Origin: Erwinia aphidicola
GTDB lineage: Bacteria > Pseudomonadota > Gammaproteobacteria > Enterobacterales > Enterobacteriaceae
Reading direction: 5' to 3'
Length of the DNA: 64,000 nucleotides
Assembly (NCBI RefSeq): GCF_024169515.1
Contig: NZ_JAMKCQ010000001.1
Location: forward strand, 3,906,001-3,970,000
The notes beneath the pieces are model-generated. The model did not search any database, had not been told where the DNA came from, and saw only the letters and a list, made by a program, of their open reading frames with translations. This document shows positions 9,962 through 18,830 of this stretch, piece by piece. Made by a program: the position numbers and the translations under genes. Position 1 is the stretch's first letter. Each line of letters starts with the position of its first letter.

Positions 9962-10959
9962 CAACGGTTGCTGAGAAGAAAGTTCTGCTGGAAATTGCCG
10001 ATCTCAAAGTGCATTTCGACATCAAAGATGGTCGGCAGTGGTTCTGGCAGCCGCCAAAAACGCTGAAGGCGGTCGACGGCGTCAGCCTGCGTCTGTATGA
10101 GGGGGAAACCCTCGGCGTGGTCGGTGAGTCCGGCTGCGGGAAATCCACGCTGGCGCGGGCGATTATCGGCCTGGTGAAAGCGACAGAAGGGCGCGTTGCC
10201 TGGCTGGGGCGCGACCTGCTGGGGCAGAGCGCAGACGAATGGCGCGCTGCACGCAGCGATATTCAGATGATTTTCCAGGATCCGCTGGCCTCACTGAACC
10301 CGCGTATGAACATCGGCGAGATTATCGCCGAACCGCTGCGCACCTATCATCCGAAGATGCCGCGCCAGGAAGTGAAAGAGCGCGTGAAGGCGATGATGAT
10401 GAAGGTGGGGTTACTGCCCAACCTGATCAACCGCTATCCGCACGAGTTCTCCGGCGGCCAGTGCCAGCGTATAGGCATTGCGCGCGCGCTGATCCTGGAG
10501 CCGAAGCTGATTATCTGCGATGAGCCGGTGTCCGCACTCGATGTGTCGATTCAGGCGCAGGTGGTAAACCTGCTGCAACAGCTGCAGCGTGAAATGGGGC
10601 TATCGCTGATCTTCATCGCCCACGATCTGGCGGTGGTGAAGCATATTTCTGACCGCGTGCTGGTGATGTATCTGGGGCATGCTGTAGAGCTGGGAACTTA
10701 CGATGAGGTGTATCAGAACCCGCAGCACCCTTACACGCGTGCATTAATGTCAGCGGTGCCAATCCCGGACCCGGACCTTGAGCGCAACAAGACGATACAG
10801 CTGCTGGAAGGTGAACTGCCGTCGCCGATCAATCCGCCTTCAGGCTGCGTGTTCCGCACCCGCTGCCCGATTGCCGGGCCGGAATGCGCCAAAACGCGTC
10901 CGCTGCTGGAGGGCAGTTTCCGCCATGCGGTCTCCTGCCTGAAAGTGGACCCGCTTTAA
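9958..10959 (+). CDS. oppF: Oligopeptide ABC transporter ATPase OppF
   Basis: OppF is the second ATPase of the oligopeptide permease, 333 residues. It has Walker [13 protein letters not shown]-loop [10 protein letters not shown], signature FSGGQCQRI, Walker [12 protein letters not shown] and H-loop AHDLAVV. The C-terminal cysteine cluster ([15 protein letters not shown]) is the same as in OppD. Its ATG overlaps the oppD stop. It is the last gene of the opp operon. Immediately after its stop come two tandem ERIC elements rather than a simple terminator. Confidence 0.97.
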   Translation: MTTVAEKKVLLEIADLKVHFDIKDGRQWFWQPPKTLKAVDGVSLRLYEGETLGVVGESGCGKSTLARAIIGLVKATEGRVAWLGRDLLGQSADEWRAARSDIQMIFQDPLASLNPRMNIGEIIAEPLRTYHPKMPRQEVKERVKAMMMKVGLLPNLINRYPHEFSGGQCQRIGIARALILEPKLIICDEPVSALDVSIQAQVVNLLQQLQREMGLSLIFIAHDLAVVKHISDRVLVMYLGHAVELGTYDEVYQNPQHPYTRALMSAVPIPDPDLERNKTIQLLEGELPSPINPPSGCVFRTRCPIAGPECAKTRPLLEGSFRHAVSCLKVDPL

Positions 10960-10961
10960 TA

Positions 10962-11213
10962 ACATACCCCATCTTCTAAATATTTTGCGCTGAGACAAGG
11001 CGGCAACAAGGTGAATCCCCGGGAGCTTACTGAAGTCAGTGACCGGGGTGAACCGAGGCAGCCAACGCAGGATCGGGGGAAAATATGACACACCCAATCC
11101 TCTAAATATTTTGCGCTGAGACAAGGCGGCAACAAGGTGAATCCCCGGGAGCTTACTGAAGTCAGTGACCGGGGTGAACCGAGGCAGCCAACGCAGGATC
11201 AGGGGAAAATATG
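10962..11213. repeat. Two tandem ERIC (IRU) elements, 126-bp period
   Basis: Two nearly identical 126-bp units run head to tail (10962-11087 and 11088-11213). Each contains the ERIC core: GTGAATCCCCGGGAGCTTAC followed by a mirrored half with CAGTGACCGGGGTGAA. The units differ at only a handful of positions, for example around 10970 and 11075. They fill the space between convergent oppF and yciU. ERIC elements are transcribed palindromic repeats with no protein product. The tandem arrangement and high similarity imply a recent duplication, or two insertions of the same sequence. Confidence 0.9.
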
Positions 11214-11221
11214 ACGAGGAT

Positions 11222-11545
11222 TTATTCCTTCCAAAGGATGTGGCACAGCTTGTGGTCCTTCTCGCGGCACAGCAGTACGCGGGCAAAGACATCGGTAATC
11301 GGTTCGCCATCCTCTTCGCCCAGGCCAATCACCACTTCAGCGAAAAAGTCCGGGTTAAGGTCGAAATCAACGTGTTCAGCCCAGTCCTCTGCCGGGTCAT
11401 ACAGCTCTGCACCACCGCGCTCCTCAAACTGCAGATTAAACAGAATCACGTCCGCCGGGTCGAGGTTATCGACGGCCAGCTCAAGAAAGATGTCGTAGGC
11501 CTGTTCCAGGGTTTCATCTTCGGTAAGGCGGTTATTTAGGTCCAT
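11222..11545 (-). CDS. yciU: DUF440 / HI1450-family acidic protein YciU (putative dsDNA mimic)
   Basis: This small, strongly acidic 107-residue cytoplasmic protein matches the YciU/HI1450 family, which has been proposed from structure to mimic the charge pattern of double-stranded DNA. Acidic runs such as [30 protein letters not shown] and GLGEEDGEP are visible. E. coli YciU has 109 residues. It lies just upstream of clsA's 3' end on the same strand, as in E. coli, and its stop is nine bases from the second ERIC element. Confidence 0.92.
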   Translation of the reverse strand: MDLNNRLTEDETLEQAYDIFLELAVDNLDPADVILFNLQFEERGGAELYDPAEDWAEHVDFDLNPDFFAEVVIGLGEEDGEPITDVFARVLLCREKDHKLCHILWKE

Positions 11546-11591
11546 AAAAATTCCTGTGTTGCCCCTTGGGCGCTGTGCATTTTCGCTCGTT

Positions 11592-13052
11592 TTACAGCAA
11601 TGGACTGAAGAAGTAAAACAGTCGTTCTACGATCCGCTGCCAGTATGCGCGGCGCGACCAGCGTTGACCATCAACCAGTCTGGATCGTGCGATATAATCC
11701 TCCTGCACCCGGGCCAGATCGCTACCAAAACCATCGTCATCAATTACCAGCGTAATTTCAAAGTTGAGCCACAGGCTGCGCATATCGAGATTCACGGTGC
11801 CCACCAGGCTGAGCTGACCATCTACCAGAATACTCTTGGTGTGCAGCAGACCGCCTTCAAACTGATAGATCTTCACCCCGGCGTCCAGCAGCTCGCCAAA
11901 GAAGGCGCGGCTGGCCCAGCCCACCAGCAGGGAGTCGTTGCGGCGCGGCACGATAATACTGACATCAACGCCACGATAAGCCGCGGTGCAGATAGCGTGC
12001 AGCAGGTCGTCGCTCGGAACAAAGTAGGGGGTCGTCATAATCAGCTGTTCGCGCGCTGAATAGACGGCGGTTAACAGCGCCTGATGGATCATATCCTCCG
12101 GGAAGCCAGGGCCGGAAGCGATCGCCTGAATGGTATGGCCACTCTCCTGCTCAAACGGCATCACATTGTCATCTGGCGGAGGCGGCAAAATGCGCTTGCC
12201 GGTCTCAATTTCCCAGTCGCAAGAGTAAATAATGCCCAGTGTGGTGGCGACCGGGCCTTCCATACGCGCCATCAGGTCAACCCACTGGCCGACGCCAGCG
12301 TTCTGCTTAAAGTAGCGTGGGTCAACAAGGTTCATGCTGCCGGTATAGGCGATATAGTTGTCGATCAGCACCACTTTGCGGTGCTGGCGCAGATCCATAC
12401 GGCGCAGGAAAACGCGCAGCAGGCTCACTTTTAGCGCCTCGACTAAATCGATACCCGCGCTGCGCATCATCGCTGCCCACGGGCTACGGAAGAATTCGAC
12501 GCTGCCCGCCGAGTCCAGCATCAGGCGGCAGTGAACGCCGCGCCGCGCCGCCGCCATTAGCGCTTCAGCCACTTCATCCGCCTGCCCACCGGGCTGCCAG
12601 ATATAGAACACCATCTCGATATTATGACGTGCCAGCTGAATATCACGTACCAGCGCGCGCAGGGTGTCATCGGTGCTGGTGAGCAGCTGGAGCTGATTAC
12701 CTTTAACCCCGGCAATCCCCTGACGGTTTTCACATAGCTGAAACAGTGAACGGGCCACATCGCTGTTATCTTCGGCAAAAATATGGTGACTGGCTTTGAG
12801 ATCGGTTAGCCAGCGGGCGGTAGAGGGCCACATGGTGCGCGCCCGCTCCGCACGCCGTTTACCAAGGTGCAGCTCACCGAATGAGAGATAGGCAATGATG
12901 CCAACCAGCGGAATAATATAGATAATTAACAGCCAGGCCATGGCGGAGGGCACTGCGCGCCGCTTCATCAGGATACGCAGGGTGACACTGGCAATGAGTA
13001 ACCAATAACCAAAAACCAGCAGCCAGCTCATTACGGTATAAAAGGTGGTCAT
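11592..13052 (-). CDS. clsA: Cardiolipin synthase A
   Basis: ClsA condenses two phosphatidylglycerol molecules into cardiolipin plus glycerol at the inner membrane. The 486-residue product has the E. coli length. Two N-terminal membrane helices (residues about 5-60) precede two phospholipase D HKD motifs: [18 protein letters not shown] in the first half and [18 protein letters not shown] near residue 404. The C-terminus [10 protein letters not shown] is identical to E. coli. The ATG at 13052 is chosen because the protein then begins [10 protein letters not shown] like E. coli; an upstream TTG at 13079 would add nine residues. Confidence 0.97.
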   Translation of the reverse strand: MTTFYTVMSWLLVFGYWLLIASVTLRILMKRRAVPSAMAWLLIIYIIPLVGIIAYLSFGELHLGKRRAERARTMWPSTARWLTDLKASHHIFAEDNSDVARSLFQLCENRQGIAGVKGNQLQLLTSTDDTLRALVRDIQLARHNIEMVFYIWQPGGQADEVAEALMAAARRGVHCRLMLDSAGSVEFFRSPWAAMMRSAGIDLVEALKVSLLRVFLRRMDLRQHRKVVLIDNYIAYTGSMNLVDPRYFKQNAGVGQWVDLMARMEGPVATTLGIIYSCDWEIETGKRILPPPPDDNVMPFEQESGHTIQAIASGPGFPEDMIHQALLTAVYSAREQLIMTTPYFVPSDDLLHAICTAAYRGVDVSIIVPRRNDSLLVGWASRAFFGELLDAGVKIYQFEGGLLHTKSILVDGQLSLVGTVNLDMRSLWLNFEITLVIDDDGFGSDLARVQEDYIARSRLVDGQRWSRRAYWQRIVERLFYFFSPLL

Positions 13053-13217
13053 GAAGTGAAAATCCTGTTCACGCGGCAATTAAAGGGAGTTTACGTGCAG
13101 ATGACAGTACAGGAAACCTTTAACCACACTTTAACGGATAAAGAGATCGGACCTGGTGAGGTTTGATAAAGGTCTATACTGCGTCGCGAGTTTTTCCTGG
13201 GGCAATCAGAGGGTGTA

Positions 13218-13391
13218 ATGAGACGAAGTAGAAATGAGGTGGCGCGCTGGCGCATGTTGCGCCAGGTTCAGCGGCGTCGGTCGCGTTGGTTGGAGGGGCA
13301 GTCTCGTCGCTACGGACGTATGCACTCTTTCCGCCATCAGGTGAGCCAGCAGCAACGCCGTTCTATTCTGTTTATTACCCAGATTCCCTGA
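13218..13391 (+). CDS. yciY: Small basic protein YciY
   Basis: This 57-codon gene begins at an ATG preceded by GAGGGTGTA and ends at TGA. The product is highly basic: it starts MRRSRNEVARWRMLRQ, continues RRRSRWLEGQSRR and ends in a short hydrophobic tail (ILFITQIP). It matches E. coli YciY, also 57 residues, which starts with the same RSRxEVxRWRMxRQ pattern and lies in the same place beside clsA. The function is unknown. The arginine density suggests nucleic-acid or membrane binding, but that is speculation. Confidence 0.85.
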   Translation: MRRSRNEVARWRMLRQVQRRRSRWLEGQSRRYGRMHSFRHQVSQQQRRSILFITQIP

Positions 13392-13403
13392 GGCGGGTAA
13401 CAG

Positions 13404-13429
13404 GCCCGGCGATACTGATATCGCCGGGC
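13404..13429. terminator. Bidirectional hairpin between yciY and yciI
   Basis: A perfect 11-base stem, GCCCGGCGATA / TATCGCCGGGC, has a CTGA loop. It sits between convergent yciY and yciI. T tracts are short on both sides, so termination strength is uncertain. Confidence 0.7.
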
Positions 13430-13436
13430 TGTTAAA

Positions 13437-13733
13437 TCAGAAAGCGCGTTTAAACGGCTTGATAGCAACCTGCTTATATACCCCGGCTGCAATATAGGGA
13501 TCATCCTGCGCCCATGATTGCGCGGCTTCCAGCGAAGGGAACTCGGCAATAATGGTTGAACCGCTGAAACCGGCAACGCCAGGTTCGTTACTGTCCACCG
13601 CGGGCATCGGGCCGGCAATAATCAGACGACCTTCATCACGCAGCAGCTGCAGGCGGGCAAGGTGAGCAGGGCGCACGGCGGTGCGTTTTTCCAGTGAGTC
13701 ACTATTATCTTCAGCGTAAATTACGTAGAGCAC
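13437..13733 (-). CDS. yciI: YCII-related domain protein YciI
   Basis: This is a 98-residue cytoplasmic protein of the YCII family (ferredoxin-like alpha/beta barrel dimer) of unknown reaction. Conserved family residues include the [17 protein letters not shown] block with its His, the [13 protein letters not shown] loop and [19 protein letters not shown]. The GTG at 13733 is preferred: AGGAG lies eight bases upstream and the product then equals the E. coli length. A TTG two codons earlier is too close to that site. In E. coli a kch potassium channel gene lies between yciY and yciI; it is missing here. Confidence 0.93.
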   Translation of the reverse strand: MLYVIYAEDNSDSLEKRTAVRPAHLARLQLLRDEGRLIIAGPMPAVDSNEPGVAGFSGSTIIAEFPSLEAAQSWAQDDPYIAAGVYKQVAIKPFKRAF

Positions 13734-13881
13734 CTTCAAAACTCCTGTCTGGGATGAGATTCGGCATCACGTTAAGTGATCGTTAACATTTGTGCAAACT
13801 AAAGCGTCTCTGGCCTTGATAAAGGTCAGCCTGCGGCGTTTAAAAGGCGAAATCGACGATTCAGCGTGCGTGCTTATTGAA

Positions 13882-13907
13882 ATTGATTGCTATTTGCATT
13901 TAAAATC
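13882..13907 (+). promoter_or_regulatory. Fur-box-like site in the tonB promoter
   Basis: The stretch ATTGCTATTTGCATTTAAAA, 30-54 bases before the tonB ATG, resembles the iron-responsive region upstream of E. coli tonB. Its fit to the 7-1-7 Fur consensus is only moderate. Iron repression by Fur is established for tonB in E. coli and is inferred here. Confidence 0.6.
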
Positions 13908-13935
13908 AACGCTTCACATTTTGACCAGAAAGATT

Positions 13936-14646
13936 ATGACGACGCTGACAACTGAACTACCTCGCCGCTCACCTTTACCACTGCTGCTTTCGGTCGTACT
14001 GCATGGTTCAGCGATCGGGGCACTGCTGTATGCCTCATTTCATCAGGTGGTCGAAATGCCTCAAGCGTCTCAGCCTATCAGCGTGTCGATAGTGGCCCCT
14101 GAAGTGCAGCCGGAACCCCAACCTGCGCCGCCTGAAGTGGCGCCGCAACCTGAGCCAGAACCGGAACCGGCGCCTGAACCGCCTAAGCCAGAGCCGGTAC
14201 CGATCCCGAAACCTGAGCCGAAGCCAAAACCGAAGCCGGTGAAGAAAGAGGTGGTTAAGCCGAAGAAAGAGGTGAAACCACGCCCGGCAGCCGCGCCGCA
14301 GGAGACTAAACCCGTTGAGCAGAGTAAGCCGTCCACCGCGCCCAAGACCTCACAGGCGCCGTCTACCGCCATCTCGACCGGGCCGCGGGCGTTAACCGTC
14401 GGCAAGCCAGACTATCCGGCGCGTGCTTTTGCCCTGCGTGTGGAAGGGCGTGTGCGGGTGCAGTTTGACGTCGATAGCGCCGGCAGGGTAGATAATGTCC
14501 GTATCCTGTCGGCCGAACCGCGCAACATGTTTGAGCGTGAAGTGAAACAGGCGATGCGCAAATGGCGCTATGAGGCCGGTAAGCCGGGCAAAGACCTGAC
14601 GATGAATATCGTATTCAGGATGAGCGGCGGGACATCCATCGAATAA
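13936..14646 (+). CDS. tonB: Energy transducer TonB
   Basis: TonB spans the periplasm from the ExbB/ExbD complex in the inner membrane to TonB boxes of outer membrane siderophore and cobalamin receptors. The product has 236 residues. It has an N-terminal anchor (LPLLLSVVLHGSAIGALLYASF) with the conserved SxxxH face. A long proline-rich stretch of Glu-Pro and then Lys-Pro repeats (about residues 50-115) follows. The C-terminal TonB domain carries PDYPARAFALRVEGRVRVQFDVD and ends GGTSIE. The ATG at 13936 is preferred over an earlier in-frame start at 13792, because the protein then begins like E. coli TonB. It ends at a strong terminator shared with yciA. Confidence 0.96.
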   Translation: MTTLTTELPRRSPLPLLLSVVLHGSAIGALLYASFHQVVEMPQASQPISVSIVAPEVQPEPQPAPPEVAPQPEPEPEPAPEPPKPEPVPIPKPEPKPKPKPVKKEVVKPKKEVKPRPAAAPQETKPVEQSKPSTAPKTSQAPSTAISTGPRALTVGKPDYPARAFALRVEGRVRVQFDVDSAGRVDNVRILSAEPRNMFEREVKQAMRKWRYEAGKPGKDLTMNIVFRMSGGTSIE

Positions 14647-14647
14647 G

Positions 14648-14672
14648 AAAAAAGGGCGATAGCCCTTTTTTT
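14648..14672. terminator. Bidirectional terminator between tonB and yciA
   Basis: The stem AAAAAAGGGC / GCCCTTTTTT with a GATA loop gives U tracts in both directions. It serves tonB on the plus strand and yciA on the minus strand, whose stop codon overlaps its edge. Confidence 0.9.
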
Positions 14673-15099
14673 ATGCCTGCGGTTCGAGCTCAAAGTGGCT
14701 CTTACCGGCGGGTAGCGGCCGCGGTTTGCCTTCCGGGTCGACGGCAACATAGATAAACACCGCTTCGGTGGTGCAGTAGCGCTGACCAATGGGTTCAGAC
14801 GACACCTTCTTAATCCACACCTCGATGTTGATGGTGATGGAGCTGGTACCGGTTTTGATACAGCGCGCATGACAGGTGACGACATCACCTACCGCGACCG
14901 GTTTCAGAAAGGTCATGCCGTCGGCACGCACGGTGACCACGCGACCTTCCGCTATCTCTTTTGCCAGAATCGCGCCGCCCATATCCATCTGTGACATCAG
15001 CCAGCCGCCGAAGATATCGCCGTTAGCGTTGGTGTCTGCAGGCATCGCCAGCGTACGCAGCACCATTTCGCCCTGCGGTAATCGTTGTTGTTCGCTCAT
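14671..15099 (-). CDS. yciA: Acyl-CoA thioesterase YciA
   Basis: YciA is a cytoplasmic hotdog-fold thioesterase that hydrolyses short- and medium-chain acyl-CoAs. It has 142 residues. The signature MPADTNANGDIFGGWLMSQMD near residues 19-39 contains the catalytic Asp. The AEGRVVTVRADGMTFLKPVAVGDVV block is typical of the YciA/BACH subgroup. It is on the minus strand downstream of yciB and yciC, probably in one transcription unit. Confidence 0.95.
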   Translation of the reverse strand: MSEQQRLPQGEMVLRTLAMPADTNANGDIFGGWLMSQMDMGGAILAKEIAEGRVVTVRADGMTFLKPVAVGDVVTCHARCIKTGTSSITINIEVWIKKVSSEPIGQRYCTTEAVFIYVAVDPEGKPRPLPAGKSHFELEPQA

Positions 15100-15168
15100 T
15101 GTGTGCTCTCGAATTGCTTGCTACCGGTCATTCAATTCGCCCGGCTTAAACCTCCGGGCAATGATGGG

Positions 15169-15708
15169 TTATTTTTCTTCTTGTTGCGGCATCAGACGAT
15201 AAATGTAGACACCGCTCAGTAGCGTAAACAGTAGCGTCAGGGCGCTCAGGCCAAAGACTTTAAAGTTAATCCAGATATCCTGCGACAGCCAGAAGGCGAC
15301 ATAAATATTCGCCAGTCCGCAGGCGAGGAAGAACAGTGCCCAGGCAATATTCAGGCGGCGCCAGGCGAATTCAGGCAGCTGAAGCTCTTTCCCCAGCATC
15401 TTCTGGATTAGCGGCTGTTTCATAAACCATTGACTGAACAGCAGCGCAAGGGTAAACAGGCCATAGATGATAGTGACTTTCCACTTAATAAAGTCCGGGT
15501 TGTGCAGCGCAATAGTCAGCGTGCCAAACACCGCAACCAGCGCAAAGGTCACCAGCGACATCTTTTCAACTTTACGATAAAGCAGCCAGCCCGCCGCCAG
15601 TGCCAGCGCGGAGGCGGCAATCAGTGCGCCGGAGGCCACATAGATGTCGTAAAGCTTGTAGAAAACAAAAAACACCACGAGGGGAAGAAAGTCGAGTAAC
15701 TGCTTCAT
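15169..15708 (-). CDS. yciB: Inner membrane septation protein A homologue YciB
   Basis: YciB is a multispanning inner membrane protein (IspZ family) linked in E. coli to cell envelope synthesis and division through partners such as ZipA. The product has 179 residues, identical in length to E. coli, with about five hydrophobic spans. It starts [23 protein letters not shown] and contains [25 protein letters not shown] and [19 protein letters not shown]. The ATG at 15708 is chosen on this match over a TTG four codons upstream. Confidence 0.95.
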   Translation of the reverse strand: MKQLLDFLPLVVFFVFYKLYDIYVASGALIAASALALAAGWLLYRKVEKMSLVTFALVAVFGTLTIALHNPDFIKWKVTIIYGLFTLALLFSQWFMKQPLIQKMLGKELQLPEFAWRRLNIAWALFFLACGLANIYVAFWLSQDIWINFKVFGLSALTLLFTLLSGVYIYRLMPQQEEK

Positions 15709-15784
15709 AGCGGCTTCCAAATAACAGACGAATGCGAAATATCATTATCCAGCAGGATGCCTCTGTCGAGGCATTCCGGGTTAA

Positions 15785-16522
15785 TTAACGTAACAGCATA
15801 TACAGGCGCGACAAATAGATAATCAGTATGGCTGAAACCAGGTTGCTGAGCGCGTTGAGCACCACAGAAGCGACGTCCGGCGGCAGCACCAGCAGCGAGG
15901 AGGCCAGCAGCAGCACCACCAGTTTCGCCACAATCCATAATATCACCGCCGGGGCGATCAGTTTCATCTGGCTCCAGCCGAGACGCATGCTGGCACGCAT
16001 AGAGGCGATCACTCCCACTTTCTCGGTCATCAGGATGATCGGGGAGAGTGCCAGGGTAACGGCCAGCAGCACGCCGGGAACCACCAGCACCATAAAGCCG
16101 AGCTGGATAAGCACGGTCATCAGGATGGTGAGCAGCAGCAGTGCCGGTAAGCGCGGAGCGGATGCGCCAATAGCACGCAGCGCGCTGATGCGCTGGCCGG
16201 ATGACGCCAGCGGGATCAGGCTCAGCATGCCGCCCAGCAGCAGGACATTACCTACCAGTGAAGCAAAAGTACCGGCAGCGGAAGCGTGCAGCAGCACCTG
16301 CTGCTGTTCGGGGGACATATTACGGATCATCTCCATCAGGCTGCTGGCGGAACCCGCAGCGCCTTCACCGAGGATCTGCATCTCATCGGCGCCTGGCGTG
16401 AATGCCTTGCCGATAAGCATAGTAATAAACGAAGTTAACAGCGCCATCAGCACAATAGTGACCGACTGATGGCGGAAGAAATTCCCCGTGTCACGGTATA
16501 GCGAACCCGCCGTGATAGACAT
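15785..16522 (-). CDS. yciC: UPF0259 inner membrane protein YciC
   Basis: This is a 245-residue hydrophobic protein with about six membrane segments, matching the UPF0259 family protein YciC (247 residues in E. coli), whose function is unknown. The N-terminus MSITAGSLYRDTGNFFRHQ is typical, as are the acidic periplasmic loop near residues 43-70 and the C-terminal YLSRLYMLLR. GGAGAGTAC precedes the start. It heads the yciC-yciB-yciA row and is divergent from ompW. Confidence 0.94.
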   Translation of the reverse strand: MSITAGSLYRDTGNFFRHQSVTIVLMALLTSFITMLIGKAFTPGADEMQILGEGAAGSASSLMEMIRNMSPEQQQVLLHASAAGTFASLVGNVLLLGGMLSLIPLASSGQRISALRAIGASAPRLPALLLLTILMTVLIQLGFMVLVVPGVLLAVTLALSPIILMTEKVGVIASMRASMRLGWSQMKLIAPAVILWIVAKLVVLLLASSLLVLPPDVASVVLNALSNLVSAILIIYLSRLYMLLR

Positions 16523-16866
16523 GTACTCTCCTTGAAAGGCCGGTGTTATAGACCCGGCGATTGTACATGGTCTGGCAGGGTGCTGGCACCCAGATTGACA
16601 TAACTTTCGATTAAAGAAGGTATTAGCGGCATTCCGCGCTTGTTGACTTCAGCCACGCTGGTTGCGCTGTTTTTACCTGACTCTCTTCACCGCCAAAGCC
16701 CGTGAAAATTGATCCAAATCAACTCTATGTTTTATATCAACTTTTTGTTAATTGATTTGCATGATCTCGCAGGTAAATCAGGGTAAATATAGGTCGGCTA
16801 AAAACGCATCAAGGCCTCAAAGCAGGTCGCATGCTTACAATAATTTGCAGAAAAAAAGGAGTGGTT
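16523..16866. promoter_or_regulatory. yciC-ompW divergent region with an FNR box
   Basis: This 344-base gap contains a perfect FNR consensus, TTGATCCAAATCAA, at 16709-16722, about 145 bases before the ompW start. The following 60 bases are AT-rich and likely contain the ompW promoter. FNR activation of ompW under oxygen limitation is established in E. coli; here it is inferred from the site. Confidence 0.8.
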
Positions 16867-17502
16867 ATGAAATTAAAAGCGCTGGTACTCGCCGTCATGA
16901 GCTTACTGCCCGTCGTGGCATCAGCCCACCAGGCTGGGGATTTCTTTATGCGTGTCGGTTCTGCGACCGTGCGCCCGACCGGAGGGTCGGATGACGTTAT
17001 GGGTCTGGGTGAGTTCAACATTGACAACAACACCCAGATGGGCCTGACCTTCACCTATATGGCCACCGATTACATTGGCGTGGAGCTGCTGGGTGCGACA
17101 CCGTTTAAACACCATGTTGGCCTGCAGGCGACCGGCACGCTGGCAACGGTTCACCAGTTGCCGCCAACGCTGATGGCACAGTGGTACCCAATGGGTAACA
17201 GCAGTAAGTGGCAGCCTTATGCGGGCGTCGGGGTCAACTACACAATGTTTTATAACACCGACTTTAACCAGACCGGGCGTGATGCGGGATTAAGCAATCT
17301 CAGCGTGAAAAACTCCTGGGGTTTAGCGGGGCAGGTAGGTCTGGATTATCAGCTGACGCCTGACTGGCTGATTAACGCCTCGCTGTGGTACATGGATATC
17401 AACACCAAAGTGCGCTTCGACTCTGCGGCAGCAGGCCGCCAGAGTATTGATACGCATATTAATCCGTGGGTGTTCTTCTTCGGCGCGGGCTACACTTTCT
17501 GA
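16867..17502 (+). CDS. ompW: Outer membrane protein OmpW
   Basis: OmpW is a small eight-stranded outer membrane beta-barrel with a hydrophobic channel, linked to stress and colicin S4 entry in E. coli. The product has 211 residues. A signal peptide (MKLKALVLAVMSLLPVVASA) is followed by HQAGDFFMRVGSATVRP. Family motifs include NIDNNTQMGLTFTYMATDYIGVELLGATPFKH, WQPYAGVGVNYT and the terminal barrel strand VFFFGAGYTF ending in Phe. The ATG at 16867 follows AAGGAGTGGTT. It ends at a terminator and is monocistronic. Confidence 0.97.
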   Translation: MKLKALVLAVMSLLPVVASAHQAGDFFMRVGSATVRPTGGSDDVMGLGEFNIDNNTQMGLTFTYMATDYIGVELLGATPFKHHVGLQATGTLATVHQLPPTLMAQWYPMGNSSKWQPYAGVGVNYTMFYNTDFNQTGRDAGLSNLSVKNSWGLAGQVGLDYQLTPDWLINASLWYMDINTKVRFDSAAAGRQSIDTHINPWVFFFGAGYTF

Positions 17503-17514
17503 TCGGTTAAAATG

Positions 17515-17541
17515 CAAAAAGGCGCGAAATTCGCGCCTTTT
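17515..17541. terminator. Bidirectional terminator between ompW and the BON lipoprotein gene
   Basis: The GC stem GGCGCG / CGCGCC is extended by A and T runs (AAAAGGCGCGAA ... TTCGCGCCTTTT). It serves both convergent genes. Confidence 0.85.
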
Positions 17542-17557
17542 AAGCCATTCAGAACGG

Positions 17558-17872
17558 TTATTTAATCTGCATATTATTCACAACAGATTTGACACCCGCC
17601 ACACCGCGGGTAATGCCGACGGCACGGTTAGCCATCTGCGGTGAGCTAACAAACCCACTCAGCTGCACGCGTCCTTTGAAGGTCTCAACGTTAATTTCTG
17701 TCGACTTCAGCGAGTCATCGGCCAGCAGGGTTGATTTTACCTTGGTCGTAATGACGGTATCGTCAATATAACCCCCGGTTCCCTCTTTGGTTGCCGTTGG
17801 CGCACAGGCACTCACTGACAGAGCCACCACGGCTGCAATAACCACACCTGATAAGACTTTGAACCATTTCAC
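17558..17872 (-). CDS. BON-domain lipoprotein (OsmY-like)
   Basis: This 104-residue protein has a lipoprotein signal sequence with a lipobox ending at Cys23 (LSVSAC) and one BON domain (about residues 34-104). The domain shows DDTVITTKVKSTLLADDSLKS and VETFKGRVQLSGFV...A...A..V.GV.SV.N. BON domains bind membranes or phospholipids and are found in OsmY and DolP. Translation starts at GTG 17872 after GGGAG. It occupies the position where E. coli has yciEFG, between ompW and trpA. Its role is unknown; an envelope stress function is a reasonable guess. Confidence 0.85.
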   Translation of the reverse strand: MKWFKVLSGVVIAAVVALSVSACAPTATKEGTGGYIDDTVITTKVKSTLLADDSLKSTEINVETFKGRVQLSGFVSSPQMANRAVGITRGVAGVKSVVNNMQIK

Positions 17873-17983
17873 TATGTAATCTCCCTGTCATCATCAAAAG
17901 GCTGTAACCGACATCATCATCGGTATGCATAGATTTTTAGCGAGGATCGCAAGAAATGCAAATAGATATGCCGGGGAAATTGA

Positions 17984-18017
17984 AAGAAAATAATGCCTTA
18001 TCCGGGAGATAAGGCAT
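17984..18017 (-). terminator. Rho-independent terminator of the trp operon
   Basis: The nine-base stem ATGCCTTAT / ATAAGGCAT with a seven-base loop is followed on the minus strand by a T-rich tail (TATTTTCTTTC), ten bases beyond the trpA stop. Confidence 0.88.
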
Positions 18018-18026
18018 GGGTTATGC

Positions 18027-18830
18027 TTAGCGCGTTGCGGCTTTCAGTTTGCTGACGAAAGCGGTCAGCTCAGCGAGCATCACTTGCGGCTGTGCCAGGT
18101 TTTTCTCGATGATTTTCACGATGGCAGAGCCAGAGATAGCGCCGGCTGCGCCGGAACCCACCGCTTCCTGTACCTGCGACGCTTCAGAAATACCAAAGCC
18201 CTGCAGCGCCGGGGCAGCGTGGTACTCGCGCAGTTTGTCGACCAGATGCTTAAGCGGCAGATTGGCGCGCGTTTCCGAACCGGTCACGCCGGCACGCGAC
18301 AGCAGATAGGTGTAACCACGGCCGTGGGAGGCAATTTCTCGCAGCAGCTCGTCACTGGCGTTCGGCGGGCAAATAAAGATTGGCGCGACGTTGTGACGCA
18401 GCGCAGCCTGACGGAACGGGGCAGACTCTTCAAGCGGCACGTCGGCAACCAGCACCGAATCGACGCCAACCTGCTGGCAGCGGGCATAGAAGTTGTCGAT
18501 ACCGTTGGAAAATACCAGGTTCGCGTACATCAGCAGGCCGATGGGCAGCTCCGGGTATTTCTGGCGGATGGCGGCCAGCATCTCGAAACATTGTGACGGC
18601 GTCACGCCAGCCGCAAAGGCACGCAGGTTAGCATTCTGGATAGTTGGACCGTCCGCCAGCGGATCGGAGAAGGGAATGCCGAGTTCAAGCGCATCGGCAC
18701 CACCGGCCACCAGCGCATCGATAATCTGCAGCGAGAGTTCCGGCGTTGGGTCGCCCAGGGTGACGAAGGGGACAAAAGCACCTTCTTTACGCTCTGCCAG
18801 ACGTTTGAAACAGCTATCGTAACGTTCCAT
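18027..18830 (-). CDS. trpA: Tryptophan synthase alpha chain
   Basis: TrpA cleaves indole-3-glycerol phosphate to indole, which is channelled to TrpB in the alpha2beta2 complex. It has 267 residues in a TIM barrel. The catalytic Glu and Asp appear in [16 protein letters not shown] (about residues 48-63). The phosphate-binding [11 protein letters not shown] and [15 protein letters not shown] are also present. Its ATG overlaps the trpB stop by one base, giving translational coupling. It is the last gene of the trp operon. Confidence 0.98.
   Translation of the reverse strand: MERYDSCFKRLAERKEGAFVPFVTLGDPTPELSLQIIDALVAGGADALELGIPFSDPLADGPTIQNANLRAFAAGVTPSQCFEMLAAIRQKYPELPIGLLMYANLVFSNGIDNFYARCQQVGVDSVLVADVPLEESAPFRQAALRHNVAPIFICPPNASDELLREIASHGRGYTYLLSRAGVTGSETRANLPLKHLVDKLREYHAAPALQGFGISEASQVQEAVGSGAAGAISGSAIVKIIEKNLAQPQVMLAELTAFVSKLKAATR

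Noticed and set aside
10840..11328. 162-codon frame on the minus strand through the ERIC pair
   Set aside because: It is built from the duplicated ERIC sequence and the antisense of oppF and yciU, so internal peptide repeats are an artefact of the DNA repeat.
13053..13079. Longer clsA start (TTG, nine extra residues)
   Set aside because: ATG at 13052 gives the exact E. coli length and N-terminus.
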